Origin: Hoeflea sp. IMCC20628
Lineage (GTDB): Bacteria > Pseudomonadota > Alphaproteobacteria > Rhizobiales > Rhizobiaceae
Direction: 5' to 3'
NCBI RefSeq assembly: GCF_001011155.1
Contig: NZ_CP011479.1
Coordinates: 4,351,662-4,415,661, forward strand
DNA: 64,000 bases
Both the position numbers and the translations under genes were made by a program. A model generated the notes under the pieces. The model did no database searches and had not been told where the DNA came from. It saw only the letters and a list, made by a program, of their open reading frames with translations. This document shows positions 46,400-58,837 of this stretch, one piece after another (position 1 is the stretch's first letter; each line of letters opens with the position of its first letter).

Positions 46400-47740
46400 A
46401 TGACCGTATCCCCCTCGCTCCATGATGATCATTCGATCCGGCACCGGCTGCGGCTGCAAACGCTGACGCGGCTGCGGTGGCTGGCTGTCGCAGGCCAGAG
46501 CCTCACGGTGCTGATCGTTGCGCATGGCTATGGCTTCGATGTTCCGGAAATGATGTGTTTTGCGCTGATCGCCTGCTCGGTCTGGCTCAACATCTTTCTG
46601 TCTGTTCGCTTTCCCGCCGCTCACCGGCTGCCGCCGCTGGGCGCAACGGCGGTGCTGTCGATTGACGTGCTGCAGCTCTCGGGGCTTTTGTTCCTGACCG
46701 GAGGGCTGGCTAATCCGTTCTCGGTGCTGTTGTGCGTACCGGTGATTATTTCGTCGGCTTCCCAGCCGGTGCGCCACACCTTGAGCCTCGGTGCCCTGTC
46801 TGTTGCCACGGTCACGGTTCTGGCGTTTTATTCACTGCCGCTGCCCTGGTATCCCGGAAGTGATTTCGAGTTTCCGCGGCTTCTCATCGGCGGGGCGTGG
46901 ATTGCCATCGTGTCAACCACAGCATTTGCTGCCTTCTACTCGTTTCAGGTCTCTGCCGAGGCCAATCAACTGGCCGATGCGCTGGCCGCGACAGAGCTGG
47001 TCTTGCAGCGCGAACATCACATTTCTGCGCTTGATGGTCTGGCCGCAGCGGCTGCGCATGAGCTTGGCACGCCGCTGGCAACCATTCAGGTGGTGGCACG
47101 GGAAATGGAAAAGGCGCTGGCCGATGATCCACGGTTTACCGATGATCTGATGCTGCTGCGCAGCCAGAGCGAGCGCTGTCGTGACATTCTGAGGCGGCTC
47201 TCCACCTTGTCGGCGGAAGACGAGGCCCACATGGTCCGGCTGCCGCTCGGCTCGCTGATCGAAGAGGTGATTGCGCCGCATCGGGAGTTTGGCATTGCCA
47301 TTGAAGTGGTTCATGGCGAAACCGATACGACTGAACCGGTGGGCCGGCGCAACCCCGGCATTCTGTTCGGGTTGGGCAATCTGATTGAAAATGCCGTCGA
47401 TTTCGCCAAAACGGAGGTCACGGTGACGACGTCTTATGGCCGCGACCAGGTTGAAATCACCATCGACGATGACGGGCCGGGATTTGCGCCCGATGTGCTT
47501 GCGCAGATCGGCGTGCCGTTCATGAACCGGCGCAATCGCCTGGACCGGGAAAAGGCGGGCGGATTGGGGCTGGGATTGTTCATCGCCAAGACTTTGCTCG
47601 AACGCTCCGGCGCTCAGTTGACCTTCTCCAATCGACCAGCGCCAGCGACCGGCGCCCATGTTCACATCACCTGGCCAAGGGAAAAAATGGACCTGTTTGG
47701 CGCCAGCAATGTGCACCGAATTGCGCCTGGAACTGGATAA
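46400..47740 (+). CDS. actS: Redox-sensing histidine kinase ActS/RegB/PrrB
   Basis: A 446-residue sensor kinase with about six N-terminal membrane helices (to residue 185). The GGxxNPF quinone-sensing motif is present as GGLANPF (101-107). The phospho-acceptor is H220 in AAAAAHELGTPLATIQV. A cysteine at C260 (SERCRDILRRL) corresponds to the redox-active cysteine of RegB. The ATPase domain has ENAVDFAKTEV, DDGPGF and GGLGLGLFIAKTLLERSGA. It phosphorylates ActR to adjust energy, nitrogen and carbon metabolism in response to redox state. Confidence 0.94.
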   Translation: MTVSPSLHDDHSIRHRLRLQTLTRLRWLAVAGQSLTVLIVAHGYGFDVPEMMCFALIACSVWLNIFLSVRFPAAHRLPPLGATAVLSIDVLQLSGLLFLTGGLANPFSVLLCVPVIISSASQPVRHTLSLGALSVATVTVLAFYSLPLPWYPGSDFEFPRLLIGGAWIAIVSTTAFAAFYSFQVSAEANQLADALAATELVLQREHHISALDGLAAAAAHELGTPLATIQVVAREMEKALADDPRFTDDLMLLRSQSERCRDILRRLSTLSAEDEAHMVRLPLGSLIEEVIAPHREFGIAIEVVHGETDTTEPVGRRNPGILFGLGNLIENAVDFAKTEVTVTTSYGRDQVEITIDDDGPGFAPDVLAQIGVPFMNRRNRLDREKAGGLGLGLFIAKTLLERSGAQLTFSNRPAPATGAHVHITWPREKMDLFGASNVHRIAPGTG

Positions 47741-47804
47741 ATTGCAAAAGCGCATTAAATCGGAGATACCAACCCGCATATTGCGCACACCGATAAGGTG
47801 AATC

Positions 47805-48371
47805 ATGACCGACGATACACATTCAGCCGAAACCCAGTCCATCGGACCAGACGCGACACTTCTGCTTGTCGACGATGACGCGCCATTTCTGCGCCGGCTT
47901 GCTCGCGCCATGGAAGCCCGTGGCTTTGTGGTCGAGATTGCCGAAAGTGTGGCGGAGGGTTTGGCCAAGGCGCGGCGCAACACCCCGAAATATGCTGTTG
48001 TCGACATGCGCCTGCAAGACGGCAACGGACTGGACGTCATTGAAGCGATCCGTGAACGCCGCGACGACACCCGGATCATCGTGCTGACCGGCTACGGCAA
48101 CATCGCCACGGCGGTGACTGCGGTGAAGCTGGGGGCGATCGACTATCTGGCAAAACCTGCCGACGCTGACGAAGTCTTCGCAGCGCTGACCCGCAAACCC
48201 GGTGAACGGGCCGAGCTGCCTGAAAACCCCATGTCGGCCGACCGGGTTCGCTGGGAGCACATCCAACGGGTCTATGAGATGTGCGAGCGCAATGTCTCGG
48301 AAACCGCTCGGCGCCTCAACATGCATCGTCGAACCCTGCAGCGGATTCTTGCCAAACGCGCACCGCGCTGA
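47805..48371 (+). CDS. actR: Redox response regulator ActR/RegA/PrrA
   Basis: A 188-residue response regulator, 64 bp after actS. The receiver domain has D67 in AVVDMRLQDGNG as phosphorylation site, and K117 in YLAKPAD. A proline-containing linker (ELPENPMSADRVRW) and a Fis-type helix-turn-helix at the C-terminus (NVSETARRLNMHRRTLQRILAKRAP) follow; that end is nearly invariant in the RegA family. It regulates photosynthetic, respiratory or nitrogen genes in related species; the targets here cannot be told. Confidence 0.96.
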   Translation: MTDDTHSAETQSIGPDATLLLVDDDAPFLRRLARAMEARGFVVEIAESVAEGLAKARRNTPKYAVVDMRLQDGNGLDVIEAIRERRDDTRIIVLTGYGNIATAVTAVKLGAIDYLAKPADADEVFAALTRKPGERAELPENPMSADRVRWEHIQRVYEMCERNVSETARRLNMHRRTLQRILAKRAPR

Positions 48372-48411
48372 GTCCAATTTTCTCCGCCAAGCTGGTGAAG
48401 CGGGTGCGATT

Positions 48412-48882
48412 TCAGCTGGCAGCAAGTTCAGCGAGAAGCAACCGATCGGCGGCCGCGCGGGCAAATCTCAACAGCATCGCCTTGCGTGTCGCCGCGGCCA
48501 GCCGGTGTTCCGGAGCTTCCCTCAGCATATGACCTGACCAGTTGTCGGCAACGATCAGGCCGCACTCCTGAGGGAACAGGTCAGCCGGCACACCTGCGTG
48601 GGAGGCAAAGAACAGCCGGTCGCAATGCTGACGGTAGTCGGGCCATTTGGTGTCGCACTTGAAGTCTTCAATCGATGACTTGATCTCGACAATCCAGATT
48701 TCGCCCGTGACGCTGAGCGCCACCAGGTCCGCACGGCGCCCGGAGGCCAGCGACAATTCCGGCACCATCGACAGGCGCAAACTGGAAAACAGCCGCTGAA
48801 CGCCGCGGCGCACCATCAAGGCGCGATCGGACTGGCGGCCATCGACAAGCGGGTTGTCTGAATGCGGTGAAATGATTGGCAT
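48412..48882 (-). CDS. mmcB: MmcB-family DNA repair protein
   Basis: A 156-residue protein of the MmcB family, which in Caulobacter is DNA-damage inducible and contributes to mitomycin C resistance. A PD-(D/E)xK-like core is visible: GRRADLVALS, then EIWIVEIKSSIEDFKCDTKWPDYRQHCDRLFFA. The nuclease activity is inferred from these residues. It converges on actR, with 40 bp between. No GAAC-N7-GAAC element was seen upstream, so SOS control is not supported here. Confidence 0.9.
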   Translation of the reverse strand: MPIISPHSDNPLVDGRQSDRALMVRRGVQRLFSSLRLSMVPELSLASGRRADLVALSVTGEIWIVEIKSSIEDFKCDTKWPDYRQHCDRLFFASHAGVPADLFPQECGLIVADNWSGHMLREAPEHRLAAATRKAMLLRFARAAADRLLLAELAAS

Positions 48883-49089
48883 GCCGCATGATTGCCCAGT
48901 TTGCCCGATGTCGCAACGTCAGGTAGCGACCTTGTTGCAGAAAAACACTGGCTCCCGACAAAGCGGGAATTTTGAGACACCTTTTGGCGAAAGGCAGTTG
49001 CATGATTAGGATTTATTTAAAATAACCGGTGCCATGTTGAGCACGATTCTAGAATCGGCGCGTACGCCTTGCACTCGGAAGATCCCATA

Positions 49090-49746
49090 ATGACACTACG
49101 TATTTCGTTTACCATCGCCGGACTGGTTGCGGCGCTTGCGCTCGCCGGGTGCTCTTCAGGCTCTGAGGGCGGTGATTCCGGCTCCACCTCGCAGATTTTC
49201 ACTTCGGAATATGGCACGGTTGCAGATGCCGGATATTCGATCCCGGCAGTTCCGATCAGCAAGGTCAACAAGCAGTTTCATCGCCAGATCGTCAGTTACG
49301 GCACCAAGGAAAAGCCAGGGACAATCATCGTCGATACGCCCAACCGCTATCTCTATCTGGTTTTGCCGGGCAAAAAAGCGGTGCGCTACGGCATTGGCGT
49401 TGGTAAGGCTGGCTTTGCCTGGGAAGGTGAAGCCTATATCGCCTGGAAGCAGCAGTGGCCTAAATGGACACCGCCAGAGGAAATGATCGATCGCAAGCCT
49501 GAACTGGCCAAATATGGCAAGGAGGGCATGAAGCCCGGTTTGAAAAACCCGTTGGGCGCACGCGCGCTGTACCTGTTCAATCAGAAGGGCGAAGACACGC
49601 TGTTCCGGTTGCATGGCACGCCGGAATGGGCCTCCATCGGCACAGCCGCTTCTTCAGGCTGCATTCGCCTGATGAACCAGGACATCATCGATCTTTATGA
49701 ACGCGTCCGTCCGGGCAAAAGTGCCCGCGTGATCGTCAAGCAATAG
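49090..49746 (+). CDS. L,D-transpeptidase lipoprotein (YkuD domain)
   Basis: A 218-residue exported protein. A lipoprotein signal peptide with the lipobox LALAGC (lipidated Cys about residue 21) precedes a spacer and the YkuD domain: TIIVDTPNRYLYLVLPGKKAVRYGIGVG, then HGTPEWASIGTAASSGCIRLMN with the catalytic Cys at 191. Such enzymes make 3-3 cross-links in peptidoglycan or attach lipoproteins to it. The ATG at 49090 is preferred to 49069 because the signal peptide starts there. A bidirectional terminator follows. Confidence 0.94.
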   Translation: MTLRISFTIAGLVAALALAGCSSGSEGGDSGSTSQIFTSEYGTVADAGYSIPAVPISKVNKQFHRQIVSYGTKEKPGTIIVDTPNRYLYLVLPGKKAVRYGIGVGKAGFAWEGEAYIAWKQQWPKWTPPEEMIDRKPELAKYGKEGMKPGLKNPLGARALYLFNQKGEDTLFRLHGTPEWASIGTAASSGCIRLMNQDIIDLYERVRPGKSARVIVKQ

Positions 49747-49784
49747 GCTCGAGGCTCTCTCGCCCCAACCCTTTCAAGTCATTG

Positions 49785-49822
49785 AAAAAGCCCGCCCGAA
49801 CATTGTTCCGGCGGGCTTTTTT
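49785..49822. terminator. Bidirectional rho-independent terminator
   Basis: AAAAAGCCCGCC (49785-49796) pairs with GGCGGGCTTTTT (49810-49821), with A- and T-runs at the outer ends, so it can work for both the L,D-transpeptidase gene (plus) and malate synthase G (minus), which converge here. Confidence 0.9.
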
Positions 49823-49851
49823 GCCTCGGCTGTGGCGTTGTCAGCTGCCGG

Positions 49852-52008
49852 TCAGACCGCTGCAGCCTTGAGTTCAAGACGGCGGCGATGCAGCACCGGC
49901 TCGGTGTAGCCGTTGGGCTGGCTGCGGCCTTCGAGCACCAGCTCAACGGCCGCCTGGAATGCGATTGACTTGTCGTAGTCCGGCGCCATCGGGTGGTAGG
50001 CCGGATCGCCGGCATTCTGCTTATCCACAACCTCGGCCATGCGTTTCATGGTCTCGATGATCTGATCCTTGGTAACCACGCCATGGTGCAGCCAGTTTGC
50101 CATGTGCTGGGCTGAAATCCTCAGTGTGGCGCGGTCTTCCATCAGGCCGACATTGTTGATGTCAGGCACCTTGGAGCAGCCGACGCCCTGATCGACCCAA
50201 CGCACCACATAGCCCAAGATGCCTTGTGCATTGTTGTCGATTTCTCGCTGGATTTCTTCGGGCGTCCAGTTGGGGTTTCGTGCCACAGGGATCGACAGAA
50301 TGTCATTGAGCTCGGCGCGTTCACGCGTCTTGAGGCCGGCCTGGACCTCGGCGACATTGACCTTGTGGTAGTGAGTGGCGTGCAGGGTTGCGGCTGTCGG
50401 CGAAGGCACCCAGGCGGTGTTGGCACCAGCCTTCGGATGACCAATCTTCTGCTCCAGCATCGCCGCCATCAGATCAGGCATGGCCCACATGCCCTTGCCG
50501 ATCTGAGCGTGGCCGGCAAGACCGCACTCGAGCCCGACATCGACATTCCAGTTTTCATAGGCTGCGATCCAGGCTGCCTGTTTCATGTCGCCCTTGCGGA
50601 TCATTGGTCCGGCTTCCATCGAGGTGTGAATCTCGTCGCCAGTCCGGTCAAGGAAGCCGGTGTTGATGAACACGACACGCTGGCTGGCGGCGCGGATGCA
50701 TTCCTTGAGATTGATGGTGGTGCGGCGCTCCTCATCCATGATGCCCATCTTGATGGTGTTGGGCGCCATGTTGATGGCCTGTTCAACGCGAGAGAAGATC
50801 TCGACGGCGAAGGCCACTTCTTCGGGGCCGTGCATCTTGGGCTTGACCACATACATGGACCCTTCGACTGAATTGGCGCGGCGGCCATTCGGGCCGATGT
50901 CATGCAGGGCGATGACACCGGTGAGGAACGCATCCATGATGCCTTCCGGGATTTCGGTGCCGTCCTTGAGCAGGATCGCCGGGTTTGTCATCAGGTGACC
51001 GACATTGCGGATCAGCATCAGCGAGCGGCCCTTGAGCGTGGCCGGCTTGCCATCGGGCGTCGAGAAGCTGATGTCGTCATTCAGTTTGCGGGTAAAGCTC
51101 TTGCCGCCCTTGTGCACTTCCTCGGCCAGATCGCCGCGCATCAGGCCAAGCCAGTTGCGGTAGACCAGCGTCTTGTCCTCAGCGTCGACGGCGGCGATGG
51201 AATCTTCGCAGTCCATGATCGCGGTAACAGCGGATTCGAGGATCACGTCGGAGATATTGGCCTTGTCGGTCTTGCCGATGACGCTGGCGGGATCGACAGA
51301 GACGACCGCGTGCAAGCCGTTCTTTTCGAAATAGAGACGATAGGCGTGATCATTTTCGCGCCGGAAGCCGGCGTACTGCGCCGGATCGACCAGCGTTGTC
51401 TCGCCAGCGGCCGTGCCGATTTTCAATTCACCGTTTTCGAAATCGAACCCCGTGACATCAGCCCATTTGGCGTTCGCCAGGGGAACGCTGTCATCCATGA
51501 ACGACTTAGCCCAGGCGATCACCCGGGCGCCGCGATACGCATCATAGCCACCGCCCTTGGGCAGGTCGCCAAGCGCATCTGTGCCGTAAAGCGCGTCATA
51601 GAGCGAACCCCAGCGGGCGTTGGCGGCATTGAGTGCGAACCGCGCATTCATCACCGGAACAACCAGTTGCGGGCCGGCAATCAGGGCGATCTCGGGATCG
51701 ACATTGTCGGTCGAGACCTGGACCGGGCCACCTTCAGGCAGCAGATATCCGATCGATGTCAGGAAATCCTTGTAAACATCCATATCAATCGGCGCGCCGT
51801 TGGCGCGGTGCCAGGCATCAAGCTTTTCCTGAAGTGCGTCCCGAGTGGCGAGCAACGCCCGGTTTTTCGGGGCCAGATCGTCAACTGCGGAAGCGAAGGC
51901 CTCGAAAAAACTGTCGGGGTCTACGCCGGTTCCCGGCAGCGCCTCGTTGACGATGAACTCATGCAGGTCGGCGCTGATTTTCAGGCCATTCTTGTCAATT
52001 CTCTTCAC
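49852..52008 (-). CDS. glcB: Malate synthase G
   Basis: A 718-residue enzyme that condenses glyoxylate and acetyl-CoA to malate in the glyoxylate bypass and glycolate use. Family motifs include [65 protein letters not shown] and [15 protein letters not shown]. The start is a GTG at 52008 with GGAG eight bases upstream; the longer frame to 52053 is rejected. It can assimilate C2 units, for instance acetyl groups from taurine breakdown, although it is not linked to those genes. The 261-bp upstream space holds no other gene. Confidence 0.97.
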   Translation of the reverse strand: MKRIDKNGLKISADLHEFIVNEALPGTGVDPDSFFEAFASAVDDLAPKNRALLATRDALQEKLDAWHRANGAPIDMDVYKDFLTSIGYLLPEGGPVQVSTDNVDPEIALIAGPQLVVPVMNARFALNAANARWGSLYDALYGTDALGDLPKGGGYDAYRGARVIAWAKSFMDDSVPLANAKWADVTGFDFENGELKIGTAAGETTLVDPAQYAGFRRENDHAYRLYFEKNGLHAVVSVDPASVIGKTDKANISDVILESAVTAIMDCEDSIAAVDAEDKTLVYRNWLGLMRGDLAEEVHKGGKSFTRKLNDDISFSTPDGKPATLKGRSLMLIRNVGHLMTNPAILLKDGTEIPEGIMDAFLTGVIALHDIGPNGRRANSVEGSMYVVKPKMHGPEEVAFAVEIFSRVEQAINMAPNTIKMGIMDEERRTTINLKECIRAASQRVVFINTGFLDRTGDEIHTSMEAGPMIRKGDMKQAAWIAAYENWNVDVGLECGLAGHAQIGKGMWAMPDLMAAMLEQKIGHPKAGANTAWVPSPTAATLHATHYHKVNVAEVQAGLKTRERAELNDILSIPVARNPNWTPEEIQREIDNNAQGILGYVVRWVDQGVGCSKVPDINNVGLMEDRATLRISAQHMANWLHHGVVTKDQIIETMKRMAEVVDKQNAGDPAYHPMAPDYDKSIAFQAAVELVLEGRSQPNGYTEPVLHRRRLELKAAAV

Positions 52009-52269
52009 ACTGGATCTCCGCTTGTGGGATGTCCCGGCTTTTCCTCGAATCACCGAAACACTCTGTTTTTCTGGGTGCTGCGCAATTGCGAACGGAAAAC
52101 CGATATGGTTTGCCGCGAAAACAAGTCACGCAATCATAGCCCTCCGCTCAACTCCCTAAATTGCGCCGAGGCGAATTTCATTCGCCAAAATGTGGCGGGA
52201 CACTGCCGCGCAGGGGATTGCCTGTCAATTCCTCCATAGGGCGAAACACATTCGTCTGTCTGGTTCGGG

Positions 52270-54273
52270 TTACCTTGCGGTAATGCGCGGCCGCCCCGAA
52301 GCCGCGGCAATGAAGCGGGCTTCGATCAGCTTCTCCAGCCCCTCAATGAGAGGCATGTCGATCTGTTCACTGTGCTCGACCACCGGGTGATCGGCGCCGC
52401 TGCGGATCGCCGCCAGACGGGCCTCGATGCCGGCCAGTTCGCGCGCCCGAGCAAAGGCTTCGCCACGATCCTTGAACAGCTGATGCTGGCCAGCGCCATT
52501 GACCGCGTAGCGTCCCTCGTCGGGTTCGGTAACAAAGACAGTGACGGTTTCACGCACCTGACCGACAACTGCGCCCACCGCATTGGCGACGCCAGCATGA
52601 ACCGGGACAAAACTCTCGACATCGAGCATATTGGCGATGGCCGGATAATGCACCGGCGCCGACGCACCCAGCGCCACCAAGGGCCGGTCAAGCTTGACGC
52701 CAAACTGGACAAATCCCGGTGCGCGGCTCAAGGCGCGATCAATGAAGTTTGATTTGGCGGCATCAATCCCGGTGATTCCCTGATCGGCGATGAGCGCGGT
52801 CAGGACCGCCTCGGCGCTTTGCCGGGTCATCCGAGCCGAGACCATGTGAGCCAGTTCGGCCGGCGACCCGGCCACATTCTGCCCGGAACCAGCCTTGCGG
52901 CGGGCAAAGATTTCGGCACCAAGCTGCGCCGCCTCTGTATTCCATTGGTCCTGGCGACCCAGAACATGCATCGCATCCGAGGGCGTAAAACCGGCGATCA
53001 GCACCAATCCGCGCCCGACAAGCCGGTCAAGCGTGGCGCGCTGGGAGGTTCCGGTCAGGACCACATCAAGCAACTGCGGTTCGAGGGTGATCCGGGAATA
53101 GAGTGCAGTCTCTTGCGATGTGAGGCCGGCGGCCAGCGAATCAGGCAGGCCGGTGCGCAGCGCAAAACGGCCATCATAGCGGCCCTGATAGGTGGACTGC
53201 GCCTGCCGTTCGAGACCAGCGAGAACCGGTTTTGGCCAGAGATGCGCAGCCAGACTCAATGGCATGAGACGGCGCGGTCCCAGTGTCAGCCCCGCCGCAT
53301 AGCTCCCCTCGTCGAGCCGCAGTTCGGAATCACCGCCAAGCCCGAATGTGTGCATGGCCACCGCCTCGACCATGGTCCGGTAACGTCCGACCGTGGCACC
53401 TTCCGTGTCGAGCCTCGGCAGACCGCCATCCAGAACCGCGACGTCGGTGGTGGTCCCGCCGATGTCGGAGACAATGGCGTTCTCGAGGCCGGTCAGATGC
53501 CGGGCGCCGACGAGACTTGCCGCCGGGCCAGACAAAATGGTTTCAATTGGCCGCATCAGCGCCTCACTGGCGGAAATCAGCGCACCGTCGCCACGCACCA
53601 CCATCATGGGCGCGTGAATGCCGCGGTTCGAAAGATAACCGCTGGTGGCTTCGATCAGCCGCGCCACCATTGAAATCAATCGCGCATTGAGCAGCGTGGT
53701 CAGCGCCCGTCGCGGTCCGCCCAGACGGGACGACAAATCATGGCTGCAGGTGACCGGTAGTGACGTCCGTTGCCGTACCAGATCGCGCACGGCGATTTCA
53801 TGGGCCGGGTTGCGAACCGCGAAATAACCGGCAATCGCCACCGCCGAAACTTCCTTGCCCAAGGCGTCGATCTGTTCTTCGAGCGGTGCAAGGTCAAGCG
53901 GCGTTTCGGTGCCGTGCACATTGTGGCCGCCCTGCAGATAGATAACCGGATCACTGCCCAGCGCTTCAGCCAATCCGTCCCGCTGCAGGTCCTCCGGCCC
54001 AAAACCAATCATCACCAGGCCGGCGCGCCCGCCCTGACCTTCAACCAGCGCGTTGGTGGCGAGCGTGGTCGACAGCGACACCAGCCTGATCCGCGCCGTG
54101 GCGCCGCCGATCTCCGACAGCACGGCTTCCACCGCACCGGAAACGCCAATGGCCAGATCATGACGCGTGGTCAGCGACTTGGCCGAGGCCAGAACGCCTT
54201 CGGTCTCGCTGTAGAGAACGGCATCGGTGTAGGTGCCGCCGGTGTCGATGCCGAGAAAAAGAGGAGAAGTCAT
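52270..54273 (-). CDS. Hydantoinase/oxoprolinase family protein (HyuA-like), stand-alone
   Basis: A 667-residue protein of the hydantoinase A/oxoprolinase alpha family. It starts with LFLGIDTGGTYTDAVLY, the ASKHA-type phosphate-binding loop, and has SDIGGTTTDVAVLDGG and the GTSQRATLDRLVGRGLVLIAG region. Family members hydrolyse hydantoins or 5-oxoproline with ATP, usually together with a HyuB (beta) subunit encoded beside them. No HyuB is present here. The ATG at 54273 matches the family N-terminus; the Shine-Dalgarno is weak. It is 152 bp after the P450 stop. Confidence 0.92.
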   Translation of the reverse strand: MTSPLFLGIDTGGTYTDAVLYSETEGVLASAKSLTTRHDLAIGVSGAVEAVLSEIGGATARIRLVSLSTTLATNALVEGQGGRAGLVMIGFGPEDLQRDGLAEALGSDPVIYLQGGHNVHGTETPLDLAPLEEQIDALGKEVSAVAIAGYFAVRNPAHEIAVRDLVRQRTSLPVTCSHDLSSRLGGPRRALTTLLNARLISMVARLIEATSGYLSNRGIHAPMMVVRGDGALISASEALMRPIETILSGPAASLVGARHLTGLENAIVSDIGGTTTDVAVLDGGLPRLDTEGATVGRYRTMVEAVAMHTFGLGGDSELRLDEGSYAAGLTLGPRRLMPLSLAAHLWPKPVLAGLERQAQSTYQGRYDGRFALRTGLPDSLAAGLTSQETALYSRITLEPQLLDVVLTGTSQRATLDRLVGRGLVLIAGFTPSDAMHVLGRQDQWNTEAAQLGAEIFARRKAGSGQNVAGSPAELAHMVSARMTRQSAEAVLTALIADQGITGIDAAKSNFIDRALSRAPGFVQFGVKLDRPLVALGASAPVHYPAIANMLDVESFVPVHAGVANAVGAVVGQVRETVTVFVTEPDEGRYAVNGAGQHQLFKDRGEAFARARELAGIEARLAAIRSGADHPVVEHSEQIDMPLIEGLEKLIEARFIAAASGRPRITAR

Positions 54274-54425
54274 AGCCTGCAGTCCATTCAATCGTTCCGC
54301 GCCAAATGGGAGCTTGCAACCACATAAGACGGTTTGGGCAGGGAAGCCACCACTTCTGACGTCACCGGGTGCCGCGATCGGGCAAGCGGGATGCGAATGG
54401 CACGGATTTACAGCCGCGCCGCACC

Positions 54426-55820
54426 CTATCTGCGGCTGACCCGCATCGGCAATCCACCCTCTGGCTGGGTGGTGAGTTTCTGTACCGGCCAGGGCTTGGT
54501 CTCGGCTACGCAATCAAACCGATATTTCGACATCAGCACGCCCAGCGCAATCACCGCCTCCTGCAGCGCGAAGGTTGCACCAATGCATATGCGCGGACCG
54601 ACGCCAAAGGGCAGATACTGGTAACGGTCAATCTTGCCCCGGTTCTCGGGAAGAAAGCGTGATGGAATATAGGCGCCGGGCTGATCCCACAGCTTGGTGT
54701 GGCGGTGCAGGGTCCAGGGCATCACCAAAATGGTGGTGCCTGCTTCAATGGTCACGGTCTCGCCCTTGCCGTTGTCCCATTTGTCGTCGGCAATGGCGGC
54801 ACGATTGATCGACGGCGCGGGCGGGTAGAGCCGCATCGCCTCCTCGAAGGCAGCCCGCGTCCACGGCATCGCATCGAGCCATTTGACCGGATCAGGTTCG
54901 CGCGCCAGCACTTCGTCGATCTCGGCTTCGACCTTTTCGCGGTCCGATGGCGAGTTGGCCAGACAATAGAGCGTCCAGCCGAGCGCCCGCGCCGTGGTTT
55001 CATGGCCGGCGCCGATGAAGGTGATGATGTTGTCCTCGATCTCGTCGAGGGTCAGACCATCGGGACCATGAAGCCGGATCAGCAGTGTCAGGAAATCTTC
55101 GGGCGCCGCATCGGGATCGGTTTTTATCAGGTGCTGACGATCAGCCATGGTCTGCTTGACGATATTGCGAAATTTGGCCAGCACGCGGCGTCCGAACAGA
55201 CGCCTGATGCGCGGAACCCAGGACGGGGCCTTGAGCAGGTCCATCGGATCAACCCGGCCCATGGTGGACAGCAGCCGTTCGATATCGCCGGCGAATTCGG
55301 TCTCGGTGCCAGCCACCTGTCCTGAAAACAGCGTGGCAGAGAGGATGTCGAAGGTCAGCTCGGTCATGTCGACAGCAATGTCGCGCACCTCGCCCTTTTC
55401 GGCCGCAATGTCATAGCGACCGGTGAATGCACGGGACTGCTCCAGCATCTGCTCGGCAAATCCTTGGGCGTGGCGCGGCGTGAACACCGGCGCCATCGCC
55501 TTGCGCGACCGACGCCAGGTCTCGCCTTCCGCTGTCAGCAAGCCGTCGCGCAGGATCGGGCGCAAGATCAACTGACGGATCACCGCCATCTTGTAATTTT
55601 TCGCATTGTCGACCAACACATGACGCACCAGCCCCGGATGATTGACGATCAGCGTGCGCTCATTGAAGAATTTGGTTTTCATCCACTCGAGCCGGAAGGA
55701 CGGCTCGCCCCACAGCTCAAGCGGGTTGCGCATGACTGTGCGAATGATCTGGAAGCGCGACGGAGGGGTTGTTCTTGGAACCGGCGCCGGCGGTACAAAC
55801 GGGGTATGAGGCTTGGTCAT
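54426..55820 (-). CDS. Cytochrome P450
   Basis: A 464-residue cytoplasmic P450. The haem thiolate is C412 in FGVGPRICIGATFAL, the ExxR motif is EEAMRLYPPAP, and the I-helix has ITFIGAGHETTARAL with the oxygen-activation Glu-Thr pair. The N-terminus lacks a membrane anchor. The start ATG has AAAGGAAG seven bases upstream, so the much longer frame (to 56957), which runs antisense to gyrB, is rejected. No ferredoxin or reductase gene is next to it, so redox partners must come from elsewhere. Substrate unknown. Confidence 0.95.
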   Translation of the reverse strand: MTKPHTPFVPPAPVPRTTPPSRFQIIRTVMRNPLELWGEPSFRLEWMKTKFFNERTLIVNHPGLVRHVLVDNAKNYKMAVIRQLILRPILRDGLLTAEGETWRRSRKAMAPVFTPRHAQGFAEQMLEQSRAFTGRYDIAAEKGEVRDIAVDMTELTFDILSATLFSGQVAGTETEFAGDIERLLSTMGRVDPMDLLKAPSWVPRIRRLFGRRVLAKFRNIVKQTMADRQHLIKTDPDAAPEDFLTLLIRLHGPDGLTLDEIEDNIITFIGAGHETTARALGWTLYCLANSPSDREKVEAEIDEVLAREPDPVKWLDAMPWTRAAFEEAMRLYPPAPSINRAAIADDKWDNGKGETVTIEAGTTILVMPWTLHRHTKLWDQPGAYIPSRFLPENRGKIDRYQYLPFGVGPRICIGATFALQEAVIALGVLMSKYRFDCVAETKPWPVQKLTTQPEGGLPMRVSRR

Positions 55821-56066
55821 TCGGCTTCCTTTGGGTTCCGGATCCGGGGCCAATTGCAAAACCACAGCCGTTCGATTCCGGCTGCATGGTTCCGTTCTTT
55901 GGGTTCCGGCACGTTCATCCCCATATATGCATTCCAAAACCCACAATTCCATGGCGTCACGGATTTGGTTTTCATCACCCGCCCGCCTATACTGAAACCT
56001 CCTATGCGCGGTGATTCGTTGCCGCAGTTTCCACCTTTTCCGCCCGGCACCGCCGCTCTGGACTGA

Positions 56067-58511
<2,445 letters not shown>

Positions 58512-58536
58512 CCAGACGTCATTTCAAAGGTAAAAC

Positions 58537-58570
58537 AACGCCGCCGCGCCAATCTGGAGCGGCGGCGTTT
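58537..58570 (+). terminator. Rho-independent-type terminator of gyrB
   Basis: AACGCCGCCGC and GCGGCGGCGTT form a perfect 11-bp stem around a GCCAATCTGGA loop, followed by a short TTT run, 26 bp after the gyrB stop. Confidence 0.8.
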
Positions 58571-58729
58571 CCCGTTTGCTGGCGTAGCTTCAGAGCATAG
58601 ATCGATTGACAAGACGCAAGCTGCACCAACAAGGTCAAACCGGCAGTCCAAGCCATAGAGCCAAATTGTTCAACGACGCAGTTGCTGTTTGCGCAAACGC
58701 GCTCAATTTACGGGTTTCATTTTCGTTTT

Positions 58730-58761
58730 CTGGCTATATGGCTAAACACCACTGGCCCTAT
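58730..58761 (+). promoter_or_regulatory. Candidate TauR operator upstream of tpa
   Basis: CTGGCTATAT (58730-58739) and CTGGCCCTAT (58752-58761) are direct repeats 22 bp apart, about 77-108 bp before the tpa ATG. The same pair layout, with CTGGC starts 22 bp apart, is found before xsc. The R. capsulatus TauR site is, from memory, also a CTGG-starting direct repeat. The rest of this 326-bp gap holds the gyrB terminator and no gene. Confidence 0.6.
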
Positions 58762-58837
58762 TCTCTTGCCAGGGACTTCGGCGATGATTTTGATGCCGAA
58801 GGATCGGCTATCACCATCTTCCCGGGAGCGAGCGCTC

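Noticed and set aside
48883-49068. SOS box before mmcB
   Set aside because: MmcB is damage-inducible in Caulobacter, so I looked for GAAC-N7-GAAC or GTTC-N7-GTTC upstream of its start, and found none.
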